This document shows, in pieces, positions 20,801 to 32,800 of a stretch of 36,634 bases of DNA (positions are counted from its first letter, which is position 1; the number at the start of each line of letters is the position of its first letter). Source of the stretch: Sperchopsis tessellata (taxonomy: Eukaryota > Arthropoda > Insecta > Coleoptera > Hydrophilidae); the NCBI GenBank assembly GCA_033557685.1, contig JAWQRN010000136.1, forward strand, positions 1 through 36,634, read 5' to 3'. The notes beneath the pieces are model-generated. The model was not told where the DNA came from. It was given only the letters and a program-made list of their open reading frames with translations, and made no database searches. The position numbers and the translations under genes are program-made.

Positions 20801-23800
20801 TTCACCTCAGGAGGAATGAAGAAGTAAACTATTGGCCCTACGTTTCAATAATACAATTAAGAAATGAAGGGAGTCTGCTGACTCAATCTCCAACGTAAAA
20901 TGAATATTGGGTTGGTAGGGATTTATGTGATTGAAAAAGACATCTAGTGCATCTCTTCCCAATAATCAGCATTTGGCCTTTATTTCGGAGAACAATATGT
21001 AATGCCTAATGGTGAAATACCTCCATTGAAATATTATTTTTTCATAGAAATGGTCTCCAAATCGGAAACATAATATCGCCCGGCCCTTTGCTGTTAAATG
21101 TAGCATCCTTAGAAGTTTACTGCACATTAGACAATACAGTGAGTCAGTTAAGAGGACTTCTATAGCAGCTTGATTTACATTCACTAAACTTTCTTGAACA
21201 TGATACTCTCTTAAAACATATCGAAGAAGCCACTTATTCCCACAGTCATTAGCTTATTTTTGATCGACAATCGCAGTAAGCCTTTTTTCTTACATCTATA
21301 CATTTTTCTACCAATTGATGCAAAATAAAAATTTCTTCTATAGAATCTCTGTCAAACATAAAACAGCTGCATATACACATTGCCTTTTATTATGCAGCAA
21401 ACAACTTATTGCTTGTCTATCTTTTCAAATATATTTGCCATTGACTCAATATTGTAGTGTAAGTATATCTTACCTTAAAAAATGCTATATAAAAAAGGCC
21501 GGAATAGGTATTCAGAACAGTTAACGCAAAACTTTTATAGATCATTGAGTTCTTATGTTCAACCACTGTTCTGTGTCTTTCAAAATTTGTTAATATAATG
21601 GATATTCTATCATATATCTAAAAGGAAGCAGAAAATACAAATAATTAAACAAAATATTCACTTTAAAAATAATTTCAAAGTTAATTTTCCAGTTCAAGTG
21701 ACTATCTACTGTAATACCAAGAAAAGGTGCATTTGTACTGTTTTTATTAATCTATAATTGACATTTTCACTTTTATTGTTTGTTCAGTGTGTAAAATTTT
21801 GAAGTGAAGGAATAATATTTGATAGATGATCTTTTACATGAAACAGAAAAAGGTTTTTTCGGTCTACAGGATCCCAAATTTAAAATGTTCCCTCTTAAAT
21901 TCGGGTTACTAATATCAATGGGATGTAATCCACAATTTTATGGATATTAATCGTCATCTGTAATTTTATCAATTAAGCAACCTCATTTTTTCTCACTTCA
22001 TTCGATCACTTCTTCTGCTTGTCATCAATTTTTATTTGTTGGCCCAATGCAGATGTACATGGTCCTGGTGATGATGAAGCCGTTTTTGTCTCTAATTTTG
22101 AAAAAATTTGTCAAGACAGCAAGTTTTTTAATTTTTTCTTTTTTAAGCTTTTATGTTTTTCTTACGGCATTTTTGTTAAACATTTATTTTAACATTCATA
22201 ATAACCATCTCATTAGCTCGGTGGCTAAGTACTATACTATTTAGCGTGGGGTCTCAGGTTCGAGATTCAGAGATGGTCGGCATTTTGTGTTTAGGGAAGT
22301 GTCTTTGTGGTACTCGTCTTCTGGGAGGGACGTAAAACTGTGGGTCCCTTGTATTGTAGGTAAATGAAAACCCCGTTCACGTTAAAGAACCCAATTCCAA
22401 TTGGAACACTGGATGCGGAAAAATTCCCAGGTGTGGGAACTTAACCACCCATAGCAGCGGAAATAGGCCGACGTTAAATAAACAAACAGTATTATTAATT
22501 TAAATGTAATAATATACAATTAACACTGGATACACACTTAACTATACTAAATCACAACATAATCTATATATTAACCAATTCGAAACATAAAACTGAATTC
22601 AACATATTTTCATATAACTAAAAAAGTGAGAATGGTAATCAGCCCTTGTTGGGCATAACCCCCTGTGCTAAGGAGACTGTGTGGGTTTCAATTACACCAC
22701 TGATTTAGATTCATCAACCAGGTTGCAGTTAGCAATCAGTTTATAGTTTAATGGTGTAAAAATCTCTACGAAAACTTGATGTATATTTCCGATAGTCTTA
22801 TCTAAGACCTTTTATCTCTTGTTGTATACATTGACTTTATTAGTGACACACTAATGTCATTGGGGAAGACTCCTGTTTATTCCTCAGTTGTGAAAAGTAC
22901 CCCCTAAAGTCATACTTCTAGTATTACATAGGTATTCCCACTTATGCAAGGTCATTGTTAAATCTAACGGCTTTTCTCGAAGCATCCAATATAACACCCA
23001 ATTAGCATCAGTCAGTCTATCTGAAGCAACTCAGTCAACTTAACGTGAGATCGGTATGAACATTCAAACAAGCGATTTATATACGACGAATAATTTTATA
23101 CACGAAGATTTCTATTCATGATTCTATATAAGACCTTCATATAAGCTCTGCATTTTGTATTAACGCCAATTAAAACTATATCTCAATTAGTGCAAACCCA
23201 TGTGGGCAGGTGATAGTTATGTATTGTTTCTTAAGTGCTTTAGTGAGTGTACATATTTTTATACCTTCTCTAGATGCAGGTGATGGTCTAAACCCTTATT
23301 AATCCACAATCTGATCCTGTAAATCATATATTTTATCGGGTCCAGAGACGAAACCAGCCAGAAGCAGATACATGGTAGTTATAAAAAAAACCATTTGGTA
23401 GAAATATTCTGTTACTGCTAAAGCACATTTATTTTCCTTTTCATTTTGAATTAGATACATGTATTGTCAAATCTACTAAAAAGACCAGCGAGCTCGAGAT
23501 ACAAGTCCACTAAATAATTTATATCCTTCTAAATTAAGGCGTTCAAAAGGTGCTTTGACATAAAATACATCATATCCAATTCACACTCTTTGTAAAAGGC
23601 TCTTCGCGCATTTATATTTTTGGCTCCTCGAACCGACAATTTGTTCCTATCGAATAAACATCCCACCTACAAATCACAATTTCACCAGACTACAGATACG
23701 GCACCCTACTTTTGTGAAGTGCAAGTAACTTTTAAGTTTGAAATTAATATGTGAATGATGCGCAGAAACAAAAAGGAAAGGTTTAATTTACCATGACACT

Positions 23801-26800
23801 GTTTATGAATTTAAACGTATACCAGTGTTTAGCCAATGCAAAATATATACTGAATAAAATAAACTTAGTTGTATCATGTGCACTACAATTATGATTACGT
23901 TTTGATTTGTCTGTACATGACTGGGTTTTTTTTTGTTGGTTTTAATAAACGTTGCCATATTTCCACCATTACAAAACACCAAGCTCAGGGATAAGGCTAT
24001 CATTTCTGGTTTTGCTGGAACTTAATATAGTCTCAGAAACGTTGTTTGTTATGGTTTAATCCTAATAATAATAATCCTACCACCTCTACCTAGTTAGAAC
24101 CAATGAACCCTGGAACAAAAAACTACTTACTTCTTTAAGAATCAAAATTGCGATAACATGCACACTAGCAGTTATGATAGAGGCTACAATTGGTCTATCT
24201 TGTTCTTTAATCTGTGGAAAGATATCTCCAGCACGAATCTTCATTCTAAATATTATTATACTTACTAACACTGCAATTACTACAAACATCTGTAATAATA
24301 AAATACCTTAAGATTAGTTTTATGTACAATATAAACCTACGATTGTTATCTAAGAAAAATATATTCTTTTACTACGCAAAAAAACAATTTTCTTAAAATA
24401 AGTTGCATGTTACTCAAAAATGCACATCCACGATTATTAACTATAGAAGATATGTTTCCTGGTGGATACCATCTAGATGCTCTGATAGCTGGTTACGTTT
24501 CATCTACTTTTCAAAAGAGAGTGATCTTCCTAGTTCATCCAAGTAAAATTACTAGTTTTTGAAGATGTCTCCTGCAACAGTGTACATAACGTCTGTACTT
24601 GTCAAAGCCTCTACACAGTTACCACAGAAAAAGCACCTTCTACATAAAAAACATGAAGCTTTACTTTGAAACACATGAACCACACTTACAGGTAAAGTTG
24701 GTGCATTTAATGAATTACACATACGTCATCGTGCGTAAAACTCAGAAAGTTACTCGTTCACATCCAATTTGCTAGGTAATGTTTATGGCTAGCTATCTTA
24801 CAAAACTTAATAATTTGGGTACGTTACAGTTCAAGAATTTTATAAATGATATGCCAAACTTTGTAATTGATAGTCAGGTGTTAATGTTTGCAGATGACTG
24901 CAACATTTTTAGAAGGATAGACGCAATTGTGGACTTCCAGTTGCAGCAAGAGGACTTAAAAAGAGTGTTTGATTGGAGTTGCATAAACGAACACGAGAAA
25001 AAACAACCCATAGATGTTCAATTATGTGCAGATTAGGGAGATAATACGTCGGCTGATTGAGGTTAGTGGCTTTGGAGTGACTTTCGATCATCAGATGTCA
25101 TTTGTAAGTCATGTTGAGAAACAAGGCGTTCGGGATCCGGGGTTTTGTGATACACAATACGATGTCCTTTGTTAGCATGGAATAAATTTTAAGTGTATAC
25201 ACCTCTCTAGTGGTCACTGGTTTGAGATATTGTGATGTGATATGGGACCCAAATATTATAGAAAAAATTCCAAATTGATTTTTAAGATACATTTATTTTA
25301 AAATTTGAGTGTAAAACACTGAAGAACATAAGATATATTGATGCTGTAGTGTCCTTATACAAGTTATTAAATGGACTCATAAATTGTGACGTCTTGTGTA
25401 GAATTCCTTTTCATGCTCTGGTTTGTATAAATAGAGATAATCAGCTGTTCTACGTACAAATCTATAAGACTACAGCTTACAAAAAATTTCCAATAGTGAA
25501 CATGTGTATAAAGTTTAATCAGATATTTGAGAATTTAGATATTTTTAATTGATTTCAGAAAGAATCTATATAGGTTAATTAATTGATTTTGAAGTTTACG
25601 TATTTGTTTACATACTTTTTACTATTATACATTATGTATGTTGGAAGCTAAGCTAAATAAGGTAAGGCGTGGTATTTGGCTATTGGCTTCGTGTACCAGC
25701 CGTTTCACCCATGTGTTCTTCAGTTTAAGTTTATCATTTTTCTTGTTTATTTTAATTTTTCTTGTGTAGCAACAGTTCTTTCCAGAACTATCCTCCGTAT
25801 GTACATTTTTTCACATACAACTATTTTGCGAATTATCTGCACACGGTAAATTTGAGGCTAGAATATTAAACGACTGGCATTAAAGGAAAGGTGCTACATA
25901 GTCAAGGTAGGGAAATAATTGTCAATGTATAGAAATTTATGAAGCAAGAAGCAATTGCTTGCTGCTACACAATTTTCAGACTTTTCCTACAGTAGTGTGA
26001 ATTTTTTTTTTCTTATGTCAAGATTTTTATAGCTGTTCTTTTATATTTAGTACATGCTGTCACTTTTGTTAACCACCTTGATTTGTAGATAGTTGGTATT
26101 ATGGAAATAAATCATATAACGGTTACGAAACTATGATGTGTCTTGTCACAAAGCAAAGACTTGCATTAAGTGTAAAGTATATATATGAAATGATACTGCA
26201 AGTCTGCAAGCAAGTTCACATCCCAGCGAGCCTGGTAGCTCTCTTCAGTCACTCAAATGTCTTGATGAAAGCTCTCACCTTACTCCTCGCCGTAATTCCC
26301 ACAGTTTTCAGGAAAATAATCTAAATGCGAGCTGAGAAAGTGCATCTTTATGGACATACGTGCACCAAGCACCTGGAAGCTCCGCAGGAGTTCCTCAACA
26401 ACATATTCATACTCTGAGCTCCTATGGTTGCCCAGAAAATTCTTGATTATGGACTTCAATGTGAGCCAGGCATTTTTCTCATCTTCTTCTATACTCTCAT
26501 CAAATTTAGCATTTTTCATGATCTGTGGACCGTCAAAAATACCTGCCTTTAGTTTGGCCTCATTGACTCATGGAAATTTCTGATTTAGGAAAGCATAAGA
26601 TCTATTTTCTTTGTTGAGTGCCTTGACAAAATTTTTCATAAGACCAAATGGAGCAGAGCAGGCATAGAAAACAGGGGTATTGTCACTGCAACTTATGCAG
26701 TAAATTTGTCATGCAAAAATAACAGACATTAGTAGTATGATCTATTCCTCCCCTACAAACCATAGGCACACCAAAATTTAGACACTTTTTGCTCCAGCGC

Positions 26801-29800
26801 CCCAGACACGTTTTGCATACTACATGAGGTGCAAAACCTTTGTCCTGGTCACCAATTTTAATACCAAAGTACATTTTCCTCAGAAAGGGAGTGATTTTTA
26901 ACTTCCTATCTGGCATGGTGACTTTACCACAAATGTAGCAATATCGGCCTGAATGATTCTTGCACTTTCTGTTCATTGTTGTAAGAACGTTACTATACAA
27001 AACAAGGACATGTGACCCCCCTTTCGCCCTCCTACTGAAATGCCATGTACAGAGTTGTCAGATCTACCATAGCACCGGCCTCCGGTGCCTCAAGCGTGAT
27101 TTTGTAAAAAACGTTTTCTAGGTCTCAAACATAAACTAATGTTCCCGAAAAGGCCGATTTTTCCATATTAACTGAATATATGTACTATATCTTATATTTA
27201 ATTTCAACTGTACGCTGTCCTCTTGTATCTGTTTCATCAGTATCATCTTCCAACACGACCATAACTTCTTGCAAAAAAATTTTCCAATATATCCTTTTCG
27301 TAGCCAGAATTATGCCTTGGTTCATAGGCTGAAGAATGGATGCTAAGTTTTTTGGTAAAAACATACACTTAAATTTTCAGCATCCACATCACGCGACAAC
27401 AAATTTTTTCATCTTTTCTTTCGCTTTGCGAATATCTGATACGGTTTGTTTTTTGACACTATATTCTTCATAAATTCTCGTCACTTTTCAATAAAATCTA
27501 ATTTTTGTTTAAGAGTCAGTATTTTGAGTTTCCCTTTTTTATCCATGATTTTAATTTAATTTAAAATGTAAGTAAAATGTTAACCAGAAATTATTATGTG
27601 TTCGACTTTGATGTCACTGCACAACTGATAAAAAAATAGGTTTTTAACCCTCTAACAAATAGGGAATTCCCAACATCTGTATAAAATTCTATAGTATGTA
27701 CATACGAACAATTTTTAGAAAATAACATATTTTTTTCGCAAGGCGAGTGACCGAGGTAATAAATAAAAGCATAATGATCCCAAACAAATAAAAACCTTTT
27801 ATTTACATCTGTTTTTACGACTGCTGCATTTCTACACATTTCTAGCTAAAGGGCGCTCATCTGGTAGGATTGTTTTGTCGGTATTTCTTACATTCACGCC
27901 TACATTGATACAAAAACTTGACGAGCGCATATTGTTCCCTTGATGTCATATAAACCCTGACCTTCCGTACATCTGGCAAAATATTGTCTTATCAGTGAAA
28001 TTACTAGAGTGTTTTTTCCAATTTATGGCGCATTCGTTGTAATTTGTTGAAAATAACTGTGAGTTAAGAAAAAAATAATTTTTGAGATCTGAAAATGTTG
28101 TCCGTTAAATACGAAGTCCGTTAAATACGAAGTCCGTTAAATTGGGGTCCGTTAGATTGAGGGTTCACTGTATTTCGCATTTTCACCATAACAAAAATCC
28201 CAATGCTGCACCATTGTCGTTCAGTGTTCGCACATCGCTGTGATGAAGCATGTGTAGATCTCTAAATGCACAGACTCTGCTAAATAGCAGCAGTCTTTCG
28301 AAGATTTTTGTATTTCCTGTTTAAAGCCTTAGATGAATTCTGTCATGCTTGAAAACTCACTTAAACTTATCTTACTATTGATTTGATTTATTAGGTTAAT
28401 TATTTCTTACCATAAATATGCAAGCAACATATGAAATTGCAAATCTGCAGCATATCTGTTTTCTAGTTATATATAGTTCAGCATTGCCTGAAGCTTCAGA
28501 AACTCTTAAGCATTTTGCATGTGCTGTATAAGCGGCCCTAAAAATATATACAATTTACTATTTTGAATAGATAAGATTTATTGTTTGTCAAAAAAATACA
28601 ACAAAAATAAACCAGTACATTAATTAAAAACCATGAAAGGCATACCCTGCAGTTATGACATATTAGGTTTCAGATCACTGTCATAATATAAAAAACTTTG
28701 CAACTCAAAGCAACCATCATATACTAATAATAATAATTTATTGACAGAATATGTAGCATGTTTCTAATTTTAATAATGTTTACGTTATTCCGGAACCCTT
28801 CACATTCCCTTCTAGTTACTTGACCTGTGATATTTGTTTATTTACTGTGACGTTGACTTTATTTCTAGTATTAATATTCTCTTTAAAAACATTTTTTCAA
28901 TTCACAGGTTTAAAGAATTTTACCTGTCTAAGGAGTTAGTGCCCAGAGTCATAAAAAAATAATTGACAGACTATTATACTTGCTTATTGTTTATTTATTT
29001 ATTTAACTTCAGCCTATTTCCACTACTATGGCCAATCACGGACGCCAGGGATTAGGCTCCTTCACCTGAGAATTTTGCCTCATCCAGTGTTCCATTTGGA
29101 ATTGGGTTCTTTTACGTGCACGTGATTTTCATTTTACCTATAATACACAGGACCTACCGATTTACGTCCCTCCCGGAAGGCGACCACTACAAAGACTTTT
29201 CCCTAATCAGAAAAACCCGACCGCCTCTAGGACTCGAACCCGAGACCCCACGCTTAGTAGCCTAGAACTTAGCCACTGAGCTACGAGATATATCATAATC
29301 AGTCATTATTCATCCATTGCTAGATGAACTCCTCCCCAGGTTCCTTCTACTCATCACGGTTATGCGTTCATCTCATCCAAGTGACACCCAAACAATTTCT
29401 GAGTTCTCTGTCCCACCTGTCATTGGGTCTCCATCTTAGCTTTACGATGTTTCTCGGCTCCCACAAGTTTAACTCCTTTGATCACTGATGATCTGCCCGC
29501 TTTCTAAAATGACCTGCCTATTTGCATTTTTACATCTTCACTGTCTCTATAACATCCCTGACCTTATTCTGACTTCTTATCCAAACACAGTACCTTATAT
29601 CACTAATTATCAAACCCATCATATATTTCTTAATTCTTTTTTGTATTGTTGGAATCCATGCAAACTTTGTTCTTTATACTATATCTAAAGAAATATTTCC
29701 ATTCATCATTATGAACTAGCCCAAATATATATATATATGATGTTACGGTTTCGATTGGTGTACACATTATCATAGCTAGTTCTCTGAACATCACTTTTGT

Positions 29801-32800
29801 TTTACTAAGATTCATCCTAAGGCCATTTTCATTTTTAGAATCCAGTTCAATTACTTTTCTTCTATAGTGTGTACAAATAACACAATATTATCAGCAACTT
29901 TCAAATGGTTAAGATATTCTCCATTCCCTCCTAGTTTCCGGAACATATACCCTAGAGAGAACAACTTTGGTATTAAGTTGACTCCTTGTCTAACACCTTT
30001 TTGAATATTAATTGTTTCTGTTTCTTGATGAAATTTAAAATTTGACGTGGCTTTTTGTATGTAGGTTTGTAGAATGGAGATCTGCCTTGATAATTGCTGA
30101 TCTCTCAACAAATTGTCTCTTGAAACCCCCCACATAATCCATAATATCAACGATATCAACCGCTAGCTCAAACATTATGGGAAATGAATGAAATGTTATC
30201 ACACACACTTTATCACAGCATAAACACGACGTATCAAGCAATGTAAACAATGCAATCTATCCACCATCGGACAGCCATACTGGAATTGATGCTAGCGCTC
30301 CTAGGGGTTTTTTAAACGCCAATACGTATACTGTGTGAATGTAGTCAATAGTGCCAATTTATTTCTATACGTGATGTATATAATTTTGCCATCTCCAGCA
30401 ATTTTTAGTATGTTAACAATGAATACTTTTACATTTTAATAAAAACAATAATTATATAAACGATTACATAATTTCCACTGTTAGCCATAACCGTCTCCTA
30501 TCTATTAACTAATTTCTTTATCCCATCCCTATAAAAATAAAGCGCCTGGTTTAAACTGCCCAGTTGTTTAGAGTATTTAACGGTTTTGTCACATTTAATT
30601 TTAAAAGTTCATAATACACTATAACCTTAATATCCTACCACATTCATAACATAATCTCTTTTCTGGTGCAATTCTGGTTTGGGGGCAGAAAGGGTAATTC
30701 CCCAGGCTTTGACCAGTGTCGTTTTCTTGTAATATGTACAATCCACTAGTCATCACCCGCCACAATCTGATTCAAGAATAGTTCTCGATTATGTCTGGCA
30801 AAACGATCCACAGGTTATCAATTTATCCAGTTTATGGAAATGTCTTATAATGTTTGATTGGTTGGTATTTATCCTTTTTACATGTTCTCTAGAGGTCAAT
30901 CGCAGACGGTTTGCATCTGGAGTTGTTTGTCATCAACTTTGATGCGCCGTCCAGAGCAAGGTTCTTCTTTCAGCGATATATATATTCACCTTCACGAATA
31001 TAACACGAATAGTCAAAAATTAATTTTATTATCAGCCATTGAAAGGACACTGTCCAAATCAGGTAGTGTCCCTTTTCAAAGCACTGACAAAAAAAATAGG
31101 TTTTAAAACAAAAAACAACCATTTACACCATCTGTAAATAAATACCATTAAAACAGCAATAATTTTTGCATTAATTCAATAATTACACTACGCAAAACTG
31201 ATATTTACAAGCAAGTGTTTCACGTCAATAATAAACAACCTCACTCTGCACAATTAGTCCATCTTGAGTCCTATCAGATAGAGAGGATCTTAGAAGGCTA
31301 TTTATGGCATATTGAGTAAATCTCTTGATACATGTTTCATGAGAAATCATATCGATAGTTTAGCTTTACTTATACAAGCTCTTAATTCAGTGGTATGAAA
31401 GATTCCAAAAAGCCACCATCTTTCTATCACCAATGATAACAGCTATATATCTTACCCCACTTACCTAACGGATCTATCAACGAGTACTTTTGATATATTC
31501 CAGTTGTAACGCCAAACTCCTTCTTTGCGTTTCCATAAATTCATAAATACAGTTGCTGAAAAAAAGGTATATACATAAGTGGTTTATGACATCAATATAT
31601 CTGTAAGTACCCCAAATAGATATGAACATCGCAAAAACTACAGTGGAAATGTTGTCAAACACATGGGACACTGTAGTGAAAAGACATGAATCACTCAACT
31701 TCGTTTGAGGACACATCTCGTCCACTGGACAATTTGGACACATTAGCACCTCACTATTGCAAATCTCATATCTGAAAATAATTTTTGCATAAGCAAATCT
31801 TTAGAAGAAAATTGACCCTTTGATGACTTAATCAGCCTAGTATTAAAACCTGCCAAATCCATTTGTGTCAAATTTTTAAGAATGGTAAAATAATAAAAAA
31901 AAAATTGTGTAAAAAATACTACCTTAAATGCATTTTAACTGATTTTGACATTCAGATATTGTAGATAGTAATCTACAACACCAAAATCTCAATTTAGGTT
32001 ATTATTATTCAAATTTTGTAATGTTACTGCCAGTGTATTATTTTGTTTTTTATGTTCAACTTTTATTCAGTCTTTTTTACTTAATAACACCTCTGCAAGT
32101 CCGACGCCACTAACCGTCAGACAGACGTCTGCACACCCCTGCATTGAAGAAAATCGCCCTTTTTTGCACGTTAACCGTGAACATATTGCAGTACAAACAA
32201 TTGGTAACATTACAATTTTGTAAATAAATGTATATGTATCTTAAAGTACATCCATGTTTTATTTATTAAATCGATAAGAAAACTACCATGACAAAACATT
32301 ATTAATAATTATGCATTACATAGAGCTAAAATTAAAAATATTAAATATTTCAAAAAGTAAATGAAATGAATATAAGACATTATTAATAAAATTTAAAGAA
32401 GAATAAATGCTCTATTTAAAAAAATGGAGTTATATTAAGCTTAAATACATTGTCACCTCTAAAACAAACACCATGTATGATAAAATACATTTCTGTATCT
32501 GTGAACCAAAAACCACCCTCTATTTGCATTATTTCTGTACCTGCCAAAAAGAAGAGACATATCTTAACGAAACATTGTGTAGAAATTACTTCTTAATGCC
32601 TCAAAATAAACATAAAATTGCACTCAAAATTATTCCTGCATATATAATAAATAAATAAAATATCTGAAAATAATATTGTAATAGAATAGAAGAAATTATA
32701 GCAATTGTGTGTTTAATAACTGAACTTTTAACTAAAAATAAATTATTCCTTATCACTTTATTTGTAAAATTGTTTTACAGTCAACTTTGGCATTTAAACA

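Noticed and set aside
20966..21184. 72-codon minus-strand open frame
   Set aside because: No recognisable motif; it lies next to a decayed Penelope-like copy and may be part of it, but I could not support a call.
23803..24003. 66-codon minus-strand frame just downstream of an anoctamin exon as another exon
   Set aside because: No anoctamin similarity, and the exon at 24131 already joins in phase to the one at 21617.
28101..28158. CRISPR-like repeat array
   Set aside because: The repeats are directly adjacent without spacers and belong to the terminus of a eukaryotic DNA transposon.
31477..31610. readthrough extension of the anoctamin exon (VINHLCIYLFF...)
   Set aside because: A 55 bp intron with GT-AG borders removes it, and the alternative frame restores the WKRKEG...W motif.
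32407..32658. 83-codon plus-strand open frame
   Set aside because: AT-rich, lysine- and tyrosine-heavy composition, no family motif, located in an intron; length is within chance expectation.
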